DNA of 64,000 nucleotides, taken from Anaeramoeba flamelloides (Eukaryota; Metamonada; Anaeramoebidae). The DNA is taken from the NCBI GenBank assembly GCA_027625915.1, contig JANTQA010000029.1, forward strand, positions 6,696,001 through 6,760,000. Direction: 5' to 3'. Below are positions 1 to 11,790 of this stretch, piece by piece. Position 1 is the stretch's first letter; each line of letters begins with the position of its first letter. Below the pieces are notes generated by a model. That model searched no databases and had not been told where the DNA came from. It saw only the letters and a program-made list of their open reading frames with translations. Position numbers and translations under genes: made by a program.

Positions 1-553
1 TTTCATGTTTTTTTTTCATTTTTTGATTCTGAAAAATTTATGTCTTTTGATTTAACTTCTAGAGATTTGGTTGATTTGTAAAGAAATATAAAGTATAAAA
101 AGTCAAATATTTTTCAATTTTAAAAATAAAACAAAAAGTAAAAAGAAATAAATTTGGGAAAAATGAATAATTTTACTTCCAAAATACTTAGGAAACGAAA
201 TTAAAAATATATTTCATCTCTAGAAACAATCAGAAAAATCAACAAGAACCGGTTTTTACAAGGACTTTTCATTTATAAAATTCTTTTCAGACATCTTTTT
301 AAACGAAAAAAAAAAAAAAATTATTAACCTCACACTATCAAATTAACACGCCAGAAGCTTAAAAAATCAAAAAATTACAATTCTTTTTCTTGACTGTTCT
401 CACTGAAGAAAATTACGTGTGGCTTTCAAACAATAACAAGCACAGTCGCTATTGACAATTCAGGGATTTACATCTCGAAACGTGTTTTTTCAATCATAAC
501 TAAATAAATTTTTTTTTTTTTATTTTTATTAAAAATATTCTCTCCATATAAAG
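1..553. other. Upstream part of the TMEM104-like gene, exons unresolved
   Basis: AT-rich sequence with long A and T runs. An open reading stretch on the + strand from about position 1 to 77 looks mildly coding and is followed by a possible GTAAAG donor, but its phase does not fit the acceptor at 553. The first two membrane helices expected for the transporter family are not visible here, so the true 5' exons probably lie before the window. Confidence 0.3.
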
Positions 554-3500
554 ATCAATATCGTAAAACTGAAAATATTGGAAACCGATCAGCCCAATTA
601 AAAAATTATTTTAAGGATAGTCAATTAAGATTTTCTCCAACATTTGAATTAAAAAAACGTAAATTTGAAATTAACGAATTATGCTATATCTTTATGGGAA
701 GAAATGGGAAAAGATTTTATACAGTGGCACTCACAATGTATATTTTAGGAAGCCTTTGGTCATATTCAGCAGTTTTTGCTCAAACAATAACAACAATGTT
801 ACCAATATCTGGCATAACAAAAGGGGATACATGGTAATGATCTTTTTATAAATTAAATTTCTTTCTTTTCTTTATATTTTCTCATAACATATCTTTTTCT
901 CAAAAAGTGGGTGTTTTTATTTTTTTTTGTTTAATCGAATAATATTCTCCTTTTAAGAAGTATTCCTATCAGTACATAAATAATATAAAATTAAGAGAAC
1001 TCCAAAAACCAATAGAATTAAAACATTAACTATTGGGTATATTTTAAAACATGCCAATCTAAAAGTTTTCTGAAGAAATAAAACAAAACAAAGACACGAT
1101 AAAATTTGATAAAAAATGTCAAGGATTTAAACCACCCAAACAAACTCCATCTCAAAAATATGTAAAAAATCCTTAATTTTTATTGTATTTTTCAAAACTT
1201 AATATTAAATCGTGTTTAAGTAACACAGTATTAATGTTTTTATATTTAATATTTTGAATCCAAATAAAAGAAATAAATAAATATTTAAAAAAATCAAGAA
1301 TGTGTTCCAAATTTTGGAATGAGTGAAACGAAAAATTTGAGGTGGTATATTTATTGAAATTATACCAACAATTATTAAATGATCAAATGATAAAATACCA
1401 CCAACTAATTATCTGTAATTTTTCTAAACTCTGTTTCAGTCAAAGGGGCCCAACGTATTTTTCAAATATCAATTATTTTATATAATTGACCTTTGAATAA
1501 CAAATAAGAAATAAACAGAATAATACACCTCAAAGAATTGTTGATACATGTCTGAAAGAAAACTAATTAATCAATAGATTTTCTTAAAAATTGAAAAACT
1601 CAAATTCTTAGCACTGTTGAGAAAAACAACAATGTTCGTTTTGAACTTTTACTGGTATTTGAATAATAAATATGAAACATTTTTCACTTCATTTTCCATA
1701 CTTTTCTTTTAGAAATCAAGCCCCCAAACAAAGTTTGTTGGTATTTGTGTTCTCTATTTGAAAAAGAAAACGAAAATGAAGTGAAAATTTTTCACATTTA
1801 TTAAACAAATATTAAGATCAAAGATCGAATAGAATTGCAATAGAAATCAATAGATTTCTCAACAATCATTTCCATGGTTTCAATAACCTTAGAATAACAC
1901 GTTCTTACCAAGTGACTATTGATCTTGCAATAAAAAAATTTTTTGCAACTGAATGACGTTTTTAAAAAAAAAATAGAAAAAAAAAAACAAAAATGTGTAA
2001 AAATGATTTCAATTTTGAAAATTTCCAAAATAAAATTTTTCTTCTAATATCTATGCAAACACTTTAAACATATTTAATGCTCATTACAACTGGGCCCCTT
2101 TGACTGAAAAATAGTTTATTTAACATACCTCAATTTTAACCTTCTATCAAACCATTGAGAAAAAAATTACCAATCTAATGTAACAGATTCTGTAGCCAGA
2201 AAAAAGAGAAATGAAAACAAAAAACAGAAAAGAGAAAAAATGAAATATTTTGCAAAAATCAAAATTATTTTCAAATTGAATGTAAATTGTATCATTGGGA
2301 TTCTTTAAATTACTTTAACTGGGTCCTAAATTTTTGAAATTTAGTTTATTCATTTTTAAAAAAAAAAATCAATTAATCAAATTTAATTCTATAATAAAAA
2401 TCTATTCAAAGATTAAACATATTTGTGAAAAATTACTTTATTATCAAAAATGAAGAAAATAACTTGAAAAGTTTTCACACCAAAAGAATATAAAATTGAG
2501 ATCAAATTTTTTTTTTATTATTAAAGTATTGCAATGTGAACAAACAATGGGATTGATATTAAGAACCAATCAAATGATGAATAATAATTATGAATATTTC
2601 AATAGTTATCTGGGAATTTAGTAAAATAAACATATTTTAAAAAAACCACCCGCTCCTTTTTTTGGAAAATGATTATATATTTTGCTCTTTTTCATCTTTA
2701 TTTCATTATGTGAATGATGAAACTTCCAAAAATTAAACTCTTTTTCAAATAAAAGGGCACAAAAAATTTTCAAGAATTATTCATAAATGAATCAAATTAA
2801 TTGTAGTATCATTCTAAAATCTAAGAAACGCTTTAAAACATAAAAAAACACTCAATCGAATCTTTAAAACTCATTAAAACAAATCAATAAAAATTAAAAT
2901 TCAATATTTTAAAAATTGGTGTGCCCTTTTATTTGAAATGAGAAATCTCGTTTTGTAAATTGTAAAGAAAAAAAAATTATAAACGTAATAAAAACCTTTG
3001 AACAAGGCGAATTGGGAAAAAGTTCTCCACATTTTATTGATAATTCTTTACATATCAAACTTTTGTTCTTTAAAGTCTCATATTCCAGATAAAGCCACAA
3101 TTCATCTGGTATTTTGTTGGAATGTTTTTTCTTTATTTCTCTTTTCTTTGTTTCATGCATCAATCCAATAATGGCCTTTCTTAATTCCTATTTCTAGCTC
3201 ATTCGAAATCAAACTTAAACTGTTTCCATTTATACACAGGTAGATTATTTCCAAATTGGTTTCTTCTTATCTTGCTTTTTCATTTTCCAACTGTTCAATA
3301 TCCATAAATAAAAAAAGCAAAAAATGAAAAAATGAAAAAATGAAAAAATGAATAATTCAAATGAAAATCACCAATAAGGAATTATCTTATTAACAATCAA
3401 ATTCGATGGTATTGACGATTTGAGAGGTGTGCCCTTTTGTTTGAAAAATAGTTTATTTTAAATTGATTCACAATCAGTTTTTTAGAAATTTATAATGGTA

Positions 3501-5648
3501 TATTACCAAAATTAAATTTTGATAAAAAAAAATAATTATTATTATTGAAACAGTGTAAATTACACTCGAGGTATGCCTTTACTGAAATTCCCTTTCAGAA
3601 TTTTAAGCACACGGTCATTGAATTACACGACTATTCATTCGAAGGACGCCTCCAAATTATATTTATGTTTAAGAAGAAAAAAGCAAAAAATTGAAAAGGC
3701 AAAAATAAAAATTGACAAAAAAAAAAAAAGAAAAATAAAAAGGGTTTATAATAAGTATTTGGTAAAAAAATGAATTAATAAACCAATACTATTATTGAAC
3801 TAAGAAACCCCAAAATCACAGTCAAGATACTTTTGGTTGATTTAATAATTTGATAATTGATCATGAATATTCACTTGGGGATCGTTGTTAAAGTTGTTGT
3901 AATTTCTTTTTTATTTTTGATCCTATTTTACATTTTTTACCCTTCCTTTTTCTTTTTTTTTATTTTCAAGTTACTCATACTATAAAGTTCCGGTGTCTCA
4001 ATATTAACAAGTAAATCACTTGGTCTTTTCCCTTTCAACTCTTCTTCTTAATATAAAGAAAATTCAAATAAAGTAAAAAAAAAAAAAAAAATGATAATTA
4101 TTGACAAATTTATCAAAAACCATTCAAAAACAATTATCATTTACTGCCATTTTAAAAAATTGAGTACTTTTGACAAGATTGATTAAATAAAAACTTTTCA
4201 AAAAAATTAGGTTTTAAAAAAGTGATTACTCAAAACCTTTCATAAAAAACCATTTTTTATAACTTTTCTATTTTAATAAAAGAAAGAAAATAAACCTTTG
4301 AAAGTCGGGTAGAGGCTGGAGTTTGAAAGAAAACCACTTTTAAAAATTTCCATTCATCACTTTATTCAAATTTTATCTTTTTGAAAACTTTAATTTTTGG
4401 AAAAATTTTAATTAAAAAAAAGCCCACAAGTTTTTAAAACAAAAAACAGCAAAAAAGTTTTAAAAAAGCACTTACTTTTTTAAAATAGCTATATCAAAAT
4501 CTGAAATTTCCTTTGAAGAAAATATACTTATTACCATGCCGCTAGAATATTTTGAATTTTTGTAAAAATATTTTCAAAAAACGTATTTTTAAATATTTAA
4601 CGATCTTTTCTTGATTCATTTGAATTTCTTTTCCTTTCTTCCCCATTATATTCTATAATAAATATATATTGTAAATATATTAAAAAGCGAGATTGATAAA
4701 CCATTTTCTGTTAATTGTAATAGAAATTACATTTTATATTTAGTTTTATTTGCAATCTTTGCCATACCTGTCGCTTGCCGAGATTTAGTTGAACAGAAAA
4801 TCCTTCAAATAAGCCTGACAATTTTCCGATTTGTTGCTGTTTTTGTAATCATTTTAACCTCAGTTCTTGCCATGTATACAAGCAACGAGGATCATTACCA
4901 AAATAAAAATACGCCGTATATTGCCTCTTATTCATTGTTTAATATTCATGGATCAAGTATAATTTTTGGAAGTTGTGTATTTTCGCAGGTTGTACATCAC
5001 AGCGCTACAATTATTGCAGAAACTGTTAGAGATAAAAGTAAAGTACGTAAAATTTTTAATAGTGCGTTTTTAACGACATTTCTGATCTATTATACTCTGG
5101 GTGTTGTCTGTTCATTATATTTCGGACCAAATACCAAATCAATTGTAACTTTGAATTGGCTTGATTATTCTGGCGGGATTGCCCCTTCTTCGCACTGGGC
5201 AACCTTTATCAAATATGTTGTTGTTCTTTTCCCAGCAGTGGATATTCTCTCAGCATTCCCAATTAATGTGGTCACCTTAGGCACTGGACTATATAATTTT
5301 TTTATACCGGAATCAACTCGAAAGAATCAAAAAAATTTAAAAAAAAAAAAAATCCTATTTCGTTTGATTGCAGCTATACCCCCAATTATCGGTTCAATGA
5401 TAATAAAAGAAATTCCAGTTTTAATCGTTATTAATGGAATAACAGGCTGCTTTATTTCATATATAATACCTGCAGTGCTACAATATAAATCAAAACAAAT
5501 ATGCAAAAAGATTTTTAAAAAAGAAGAAACACCATATTCAAATTTTACTTCAAAAAGAAAAATCGTAATGACAATTTTAAGTTTTGGCCTGATTGCTTTA
5601 ATAATTACAGTTACTTCTTCAATATATGAAGAAGTTCAAAAAAAGTAA
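554..5648 (+). CDS. TMEM104-like amino acid/auxin permease-family membrane protein, 5'-partial
   Basis: Two exons are supported: 554-833 and 4688-5648, joined by a GTAATG...AAAAAG intron of 3,854 bp that splits a Cys codon. The joined frame is open for about 412 residues and ends in TAA. It reads through helices 3 to 11 of the AAAP (SLC36/38-like) fold. The match to TMEM104-type members rests on the stretches YTVALTMYILGSLWSYSAV, FGSCVFSQVVHHSATII and LFPAVDILSAFPINVVTLG, which hold the family's 'F.VCVYSF.CHHS' and 'LFP.F.IS..FPI..VTL' patterns (recalled, not searched). The family moves amino acids or similar solutes across membranes; substrate and compartment cannot be read here. The N-terminal helices are missing, presumably before the window. 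The protein ends about 15 residues after the last helix. Confidence 0.75.
1425..2118. mobile_element. C-family inverted-repeat element, copy 1 (694 bp, MITE-like)
   Basis: The ends are inverted copies of about 28 bp. The left end reads TAAACTCTGTTTCAG and then TCAAAGGGGCCCA; the reverse complement of the right end reads TAAACTATTTTTCAG and then the same 13 bases. The element interrupts a D-family repeat whose uninterrupted form is visible near 47.2 kb. The interior holds no convincing coding sequence, so it looks non-autonomous. Degraded relatives lie near 22.38-22.91 and 47.43-47.95 kb. Confidence 0.75.
2734..3455. mobile_element. A-family inverted-repeat element, copy 1 (722 bp, MITE-like)
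   Basis: Inverted ends of about 28 bp: left TAAACTCTTTTTCAAATA then AAAGGGCACA; right end reverse-complemented TAAACTATTTTTCAAACA then AAAGGGCACA. A second copy of almost the same length lies at 22953-23679 and matches along its whole length by eye. The first 14 bases of the end resemble those of the C family, so A and C probably use the same transposition machinery. No transposase frame is visible. Confidence 0.75.
3550..4075. repeat. I-family dispersed repeat, copy 1
   Basis: Matches 17885-18430 along about 520 bp, including the shared stretches CAAAATCACAG and TTTTCAAGTTACTCATACT. A shorter relative begins near 49430. The Lys-rich open frame inside it is a consequence of A-rich sequence and is not called as a gene. 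Confidence 0.6.
4180..4490. repeat. H-family dispersed repeat, copy 1
   Basis: Shares a pattern of AAAACTTT / AAAGTTTT blocks around a core GTAGAGGCTGGAGTTTGAA with copies at about 14830-15135 and, in the opposite orientation, about 28000-28285. It is rich in short inverted segments. All three copies lie inside introns. Confidence 0.5.
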
Positions 5649-6999
5649 ACAAAAATTAGTTTTTTATTTATCTTTTTTATTTATTAAAAAATTAAACTTT
5701 TTTTTTTTTTCGATTTAATTTTATTTTTAAAATAAATAAATTAATTTTTTTATCATTTAATTTAATATTTTTTTTTTTCTTTTTATTTTTATTAAATTGA
5801 ATTTTTTTTTTTTTTTAAAAAATTGAAAAATTTTCAATTTCCCAAGTTCAGTTATTCAATCTAATAATATAATTTTTTAAATTATCATCCAATTTGAAAT
5901 AATCAGAACTAAAAAGTTTATTTCCTTCAATTTTCTACAATTTTATTAGTAAAAAATCATGTATCATTTATTTATCCCAGGAAAAGGGAATATATTAGAA
6001 TATATGATCCCCATTTTATAGGGACAACTCACATATTATTTTTGAGAATTCAGAATCTAAAAAAAAAAATTCTTTATTTCAAGAATAAAATAACAATTCA
6101 TAAAAAGAAAATAGAACAATTATTAAAGATCAATTTTTTTTTATTTTTATTTTTTGGGAAATTGATTATTTAATTTTAAAATCCCTTTTAATCTTGTCTA
6201 CATATTTGAAAATTATTTCTTAATTTTTGATGTTTTTTTTTTTTGATAAAATTCTGAGTTATAAGATAAAATATTTTTCTGATACACTCCCAATATAAAA
6301 ACGTGTCAATATGTTATTGTATTATGTAACATTGTATCGTATTTATAAAAGAATGGAAGTTATTTGGAGTAGAAACATCAAAAAAAAAAACCCAAATACT
6401 TTATCATAATTCAAATAAACCCAAGCATGTACAAAGGTTAATTAAAGTGAATTTGTTGCGACTTAAAGTATCAAATATATTGGAAGTTTCATGACCCTTG
6501 TGGGTATACCAGAAAAGTACTACAGTTAAAAAAAAAACACAATTTTATCCAAGAAACTTTAAAAATTAGAAATATTTTTAATACCTAGATCAATTAAAAT
6601 TAAAACACTTTTTATTAAAATTTTTGGATAAATTTCTCTTCTTAATCTTAATTAAATTTCTACAAATATTATTTCTGATTCATATTGTAAAGAACTTTTG
6701 ACCTTTTCAACTAACTATTAATATAAACTGATTCGGGACTTGAAATATAAATTTTCATTTATTAATTGGAAAATATCATTAATAATTTCTGATAATATTT
6801 CCAACAAGAAGAATTTTATTTTGTTATGATGATTTTTAAAGAGTAATTCTTCATTTCAGTTTTAAAAAATTCTGGCTATAATAACCAACCCTTAAGAACT
6901 ATATTTCCATCCTAGAATGTACTTAGTTAATATGTTATTTTACATTTAGTACTCAAAAAGAATTTTATTTCTGAAACAATTGAATCAGAAAAATGCTAA
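5649..6999. other. Intergenic: AT-rich tail of the transporter gene
   Basis: Homopolymer T and A runs dominate up to about 5830. A moderately coding-like patch on the + strand at about 6350-6560 is broken by stops and could not be built into a gene. Nothing else supportable was seen. Confidence 0.35.
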
Positions 7000-7365
7000 T
7001 TTGTAAAGTTAAAATCAAAAAATTTTCAAATAGATCTTGAAACAAAATTTTAAAAAAAAATAACTTTCAGGATTTAGAATTAAGAGTTCAAATTGGACAA
7101 ACTTTTAAAAGATATTCTAAAAAATATTTAAACCAGTCATAAGAAATTTTTATGTATTTATAGATTTGAAATTGAAATTATGATATATCAAAATCAAATT
7201 TTTAAAGGATCCAATCCAGTAGGGGAAAATTGTGAAAATTGTTGGAGTTGTGAAAATTTCCCATTTTTTGAAAAAAAAGAAATTCTCAGTGTTTACATTT
7301 AACTGATTTTATGAAACTCTTTCAAGAAAGTTTTAATCAACATTTTCACTTTTTTAACCTGAAAG
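7000..7365. repeat. G-family repeat, left arm of an inverted pair around OSTC
   Basis: The reverse complement of 8865-9215 matches this arm over about 350 bp by eye, best in GTGAAAATTGTTGGAGTTG and the following TGAAAATTTCCCATTTTTTG. The arms point at each other and enclose the OSTC gene with about 1.5 kb between them. Confidence 0.65.
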
Positions 7366-7737
7366 AGTTAGCCCTTAAAAATTATAAATACAAACAAAAA
7401 CAATCTTTCTTTCTTATCTCACTTTTTTCCGATGAATTCTTACTTTCTAAGGAACTAGTAAATTATTGACACTTTCAATCATGTTTTCATTTGAACCAAC
7501 AACGTTAATATCTAAATTAAGGTTCATTTATAATATTATTGCTCTGTGGATTATACTGATGAAGTTTTTTTAATTGTTCCTTTTTCAAAGAATAAAGACC
7601 TGATCCAAAATGACTGTTTCTAAAATGAGTATTAAGCAAAGGTTTCATTACTTCTGTTAACTCCAATACCAATTTTTTGAGTAAAATTACAATAGTTTTC
7701 ATTTTTTACTCTTTTTTTCTTTTTTTATTATATTCCA
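7366..7737. other. Upstream region of OSTC
   Basis: About 370 bp between the left G arm and the OSTC start codon. It has T-rich tracts, including a pyrimidine run just before the ATG. No recognised promoter element. Confidence 0.3.
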
Positions 7738-8615
7738 ATGAACAAGAAACTAAATTTTCTCGAGTCTTCTTTTTGTAAAGTATTACGCCCACCCCAATTA
7801 AATTTAAGAATAATAAAACCTAGTTCAATGGCCGTTTTTGCTTTTGTTTTATTTGCACTTTTTATTGTATTTGCTGGGTAATTTAACTTTCTCTTAAAAA
7901 AGTTCACAAACAACAAACAACAAAAAACAAGAAAAAGAACAACAAGAAAAAATAACCAAAATAACCAAAAAATTAAACATTTTCTTTTAAAATAAATCAA
8001 TAGTGTAATTTATGATTTAATTGTCGAACCACCTTCAATTGGAGTTGAATATGGTATGTTTAATTCATTAAAATTTTTTCTCTTTTTATATTTGAAACTT
8101 TCTACTTCAATCAGAACCTCTCCTAACTAATTTTTTGAAATTGCATGAAAAAAATGTTGCTAACGTAAACCCATAATTCATAGATCGTAAGTAAATTTAT
8201 TTTAACTTATTCTACTATGATCGATCATTTTACTTTTTTTTTTGAGGCTTTTTAGAACTATCGATCTTTTCTTATTTTGCTTTTTATTCTTTTAAAAACA
8301 CTTTTTTATTGTTCTTTGTTGTTTGTTTTATTTCATTTTTTTCTTTATTTCTTTTCAGGGTTCGGAAATGAAAGGCCTGTTACAATATTAAAAGGTAGAT
8401 TGAATTCGCAATACATTTTTGAAGGAATTGATGGTGCATTATTTTATCTCCTTGGCTCACTTGGCTTAATTTTAATTGATCAAGCATTAACAAAAGAAAG
8501 AAGAGAAAAATATGGAAAGATTATGTTTTATACAGGTGTTGGTCTATTTGCATGTTCTTTTGTTATTATTATTTTTTTCATCAAACTCAAAGTGCCTGGT
8601 TATTTAAAAAGATAA
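7738..8615 (+). CDS. OSTC: OSTC / DC2: oligosaccharyltransferase complex subunit
   Basis: Three exons: 7738-7877, 8004-8053 and 8359-8615, with GTAATT...ATAG and GTATGT...TCAG introns of 126 and 305 bp. The joined frame gives 148 residues, against about 149 for human OSTC. Helix 1 is MAVFAFVLFALFIVFAG, followed by VIYDLIVEPPSIG (family: 'GIIYDVIVEPPSVG'), then ERPVTILKGRLNSQYIFEG (family: 'RPVAFL.YRVNGQYIMEG'). Two more helices precede the end KVPGYLKR (family: 'KLPGYLMG'). OSTC is a small three-pass ER subunit that helps couple the STT3A-type oligosaccharyltransferase to the Sec61 translocon for N-glycosylation. All key family stretches are present, so the gene looks functional. It is flanked by long inverted repeats (7000-7365 and 8865-9215). 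Confidence 0.93.
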
Positions 8616-8864
8616 ATGATTTTTTATTATTAAATTACCCTTTCATAAAAAAATCAAAAATCAAATAGAACCAGTAATTGAATATTTACGACATTATTTT
8701 TTAAAAAGTTAGTAATATTTATTACATACAAATAATAATAAATATTAAACCAACAAACAATTAAATGATAATACCTTACCAAACAATCATTTATTTCATT
8801 TTTTACTTTTTTCTTGTAAAATGTTTTTATTCGAAATTTATTTCATTTTTTTTGGTTGTTAAGG

Positions 8865-9215
8865 ACTACGTGTTCATGTGAAAATAGTGAAATTGTTGAT
8901 AAAAACACTCTTGAAAGAGTTCCAGAACCTCAGTTAAATTAACCCACTGAGAATTTCTTTTTCAAAAAATGGGAAATTTTCACAACTCCAACAATTTTCA
9001 CAATTTTACACTACTTGCTATAAGATCCTTCAAAAATTTGTTTTTAATATCATAATTTCCATTTCAAATCTATAAACACAAAAAAATTTCCAAAGCTGTT
9101 TAAATATTTTTTAACAGTTGATTTTACAACTTTGAAATGTTTTAAAATTTGAATTTGTATTTGAAATCCCTAAAGATACTTTTTTTTTTAAATTTTCCTT
9201 GAAAATCTATTTTTT
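8865..9215. repeat. G-family repeat, right arm of the inverted pair around OSTC
   Basis: Inverted match to 7000-7365. The inner edges of both arms contain a TAG.CCTTAA motif, which may be the element terminus. The outer edge abuts the E-family repeat that starts near 9215. Confidence 0.65.
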
Positions 9216-9660
9216 CGTGAATAGTATTTTTTAAAAATAAAATGTAATCTTGTCAAGATCTGAAAAAATTATTTTTTGTAATTTGTATTTCGACTTCTGA
9301 AAAGGATGAGTTAATCTCATCAAAACAATTTTTTAATTTGAGTCTATTTTGTTGAACTCCAAAAATTTGCATCTTATCAATATAAAACTTAAAAAAAGTA
9401 ACGTATTATTTATTTTAGAAAATAACTTTATTCTTGGAAAAGGTAAAACAATATAATTTTTTTATGTTGGAAAGTATTGATTATGATAGAAAATTTTTTA
9501 TTTTATTAGAATTTTTCATTATTAATATTTCAATTCAAATCATAGTCTAATAAAACTAATTAAGGTATAGGTGATTAAATAAAAGTAAAAATTGGATCCA
9601 AGCTTAACAAAAGATTTTGAAGGAAATTTAGATCTATTAAACATAAGATTTTTATTCCTT

Positions 9661-10423
9661 AAGGGATTAGTGTGTAACAAAGAGAAGTCACAAATTAAAT
9701 TAGGTTGTTATTGGGTGTAAATTACATTAGCGCTATTAGGTTCATTTTTTTTCTAAAAAAATTGATTAGTCAAGTAGTAATATTTGTTGATCCCATCAAT
9801 TAAAAATAATCCTTGAAGAGGTAAAAAAATATTAACAATTTCAGAGAAAAAGTGCATTTCGCGAAATCTTTAAAGGTTGATTTATCAATATCCCGACCCC
9901 AAAATTATAAAATATATTTCCAAAATTTTCTTGAAATGTATATTAGTAGTTAAAAAATTCCAAATATTAAGGTTATTAATTAGTTAAATAGATACTTTTA
10001 ACAAATTATTTCAGAAATACTGGAATATATTGTGTTACAATTAGCTTTATAAACCGGAAAAAAAACTAATCGTTCTTTGGATATTTATGTTGATGAGTAT
10101 TGGATTAATCTTTGAAATTATAAAATTATAAACAATAGTTACTTTAGCAAGTCCTAAATATGAATCAACAAATACTTGATACACTATTATTTTGGGTTCA
10201 ATTTTTAGATTTTAGAAAATTATTTTAATATAGAGTTTTATAATTAAAATTATTAATAGTTATTATTATGAAAAAATTCATTTATTAATTATATAATAAT
10301 ATTTAAAATTGATTGTTTATAGCCATGGAAACAATGTGAGTAATGTAGCACTAATATCATTTTTACACCCAATTACAAGATATTTTGATTCTAGACGAAT
10401 CTATTGTGACTCTAATACCTCTT
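9661..10423. mobile_element. F-family inverted-repeat element, copy 1, inserted in E
   Basis: The outer ends are imperfect inverted repeats: left CTTAAGGGATTAGTGTGTAA; right reverse-complemented CTAAGAGGTATTAGAGTCAC. A second inverted pair lies inside (TTATTGGGTGTAAATTACAT near 9702 against its complement near 10350-10380). The E copy at 18.7-19.8 kb lacks this block, which fixes the insertion point. A short CTT may be the target duplication. A longer relative lies at 45246-46682. Confidence 0.55.
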
Positions 10424-10477
10424 AGAGTTTGAAAAAAGTCGTTTTCTAGTTTTCAAAAAAATAAAAAAAGGGTGTTT

Positions 10478-11110
10478 GAAATATTCCTTAAAATGCAGGA
10501 AAATCGAGAAGACCCCAATTTTTTAGCAACCTTTGAACCTTATGAAAAGTCTTTGGTATCTTTTAAGAATAATGAGTATTTTAGTACTTGACAGGCTAAG
10601 TGTATATTTATGTTTTGGTTTGGTTGTGCTGGTATAGAAGTGGGTAGAATGTGTTAAATTAAACCAATTTCTCTATGGGATGGGGAGTTAAAGAAGTTTG
10701 GTAGGGGTGATCTTAGGTAGGATAGGGGTCTGTGTTGTACGATTAAATATTACGTGGTTATTATTTGATTGCGTTTACAATTACAAAAATACAGGTAATG
10801 ATAAAAGATTAGAAATTATATTTACATAGACATTTTCTCTCATTTTATTAGCATTTAGCAATGATCAGAAATGTTACAATCATCTAAGATATCAATATCT
10901 TTTCAGATAAAATGAGTTGAATGCAATACCTCAAAATTTACTTTTTTTGTTAATTTCACACCTTCAAAAAAATATACTATAATAAAATTCTAAATATATC
11001 AATTATAATGAGTGTATTGACACTGGAGTTTCTTAGAAGTTGCATAAAAGTTTTTTTTAGTGATTAAAATCGAAAATACCCCAAATAATTTTAGAATATT
11101 TTCGGTCATA
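10478..11110. other. Second insertion in the E repeat, with a G-rich patch
   Basis: Absent from the E copy at 19.1 kb. The edges show a weak inverted match (GAAATATTCCTTAAAATG near 10490; complement near 11085-11110). Positions about 10520-10770 are richer in G than anything nearby and read partly like degraded coding sequence on the + strand, broken by several stops. Origin unknown. Confidence 0.35.
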
Positions 11111-11790
11111 TTTGATAGAACTAAAAAATAGGAAAAAAAATTCAAATGTGAAAAAAAGTTTTAAACAAATTGCTTGGTCTTATTCAAAAGAATCCTTATG
11201 ATAATTCAAATCATTTTTGGAATAAAAAAATCTCTTTTGAATTTTTTGGATAAAATTATAAAATTCCCAAATATCTTAAAGAAAATTTTATTTTGAACTA
11301 AAATTTCATCTTATAACCAAAACAAAATTTCTGAATAAAATATTTAAATGTATAAATAAATTTAATATTTATAACTACACTTCTTAAAAAAAACCAATAT
11401 TTTACAATATATAAAAAAATCATTTTTTTGGTTAACTAAATTAATTCTCTCTAAAAAAAAAAAAAAAAAAATTACATCAACATTCCAGGTAAAAAAGACT
11501 ATTTATTTTAAAAATTATTAAAAGAGTAATAAAAAAGGTAAAATAAATGTTATAATGTGAGAAAAAAAATGAATTTGTTTATTTATTTTTCATAAAAAAA
11601 TAGATAAAAAAAAATTTGATCTCATTGAAAAAAATATTCTTTTCTGGTTTTATTCGTTATACATACTTTTCTGACATTTGGAATCTAAGAAAATTTATAA
11701 GTAGAGAATATCATCAATAAAATTATTTTAAACATTTTCCAAGTTGTCGTCGAGCAATAATCCCTAAAAGTCATTATTTTTTTTTTGAGA

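Larger units (their letters stand above)
834..4687 (+). other. 3.85 kb intron of the TMEM104-like gene, packed with repeats
   Basis: The donor is TG|GTAATG and the acceptor ATTAAAAAG|CG. Inside, in order: a D-family repeat (about 1170-2370) split by a C-family element (1425-2118), an A-family element (2734-3455), an I-family repeat (about 3550-4075) and an H-family repeat (about 4180-4490). An AAAAATG tandem repeat sits at about 3317-3351. The other short introns in this window are 126 to about 300 bp, so the size here comes from inserted repeats. No coding exon was seen inside. Confidence 0.65.
9215..11790. repeat. E-family repeat, copy 1, split by two insertions
   Basis: The left part matches 18670-19070 and the right part (about 11110-11790) matches 19130-19790, for example AAATCATTTTTGGAATAAAA and ATAAAATTATAAAATTCCCA. 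Between them lie an F element (9661-10423) and a second foreign block (about 10478-11110). A third copy lies at about 47985-48790. No coding frame is common to the copies. Confidence 0.55.

Noticed and set aside
2909-3163. 84-codon - strand open frame inside the A element as a transposase
   Set aside because: Not preserved in the second A copy and no catalytic motif; the element looks non-autonomous.
3573-3773. Lys-rich 66-codon open frame
   Set aside because: Lies inside the I repeat and is not kept open in the second I copy.
834-4687. Reassigned TGA codon at the transporter splice junction
   Set aside because: Joining to a later AG would make TGA, but the acceptor at 4687 gives a Cys codon and a clean frame, so no recoding is needed.
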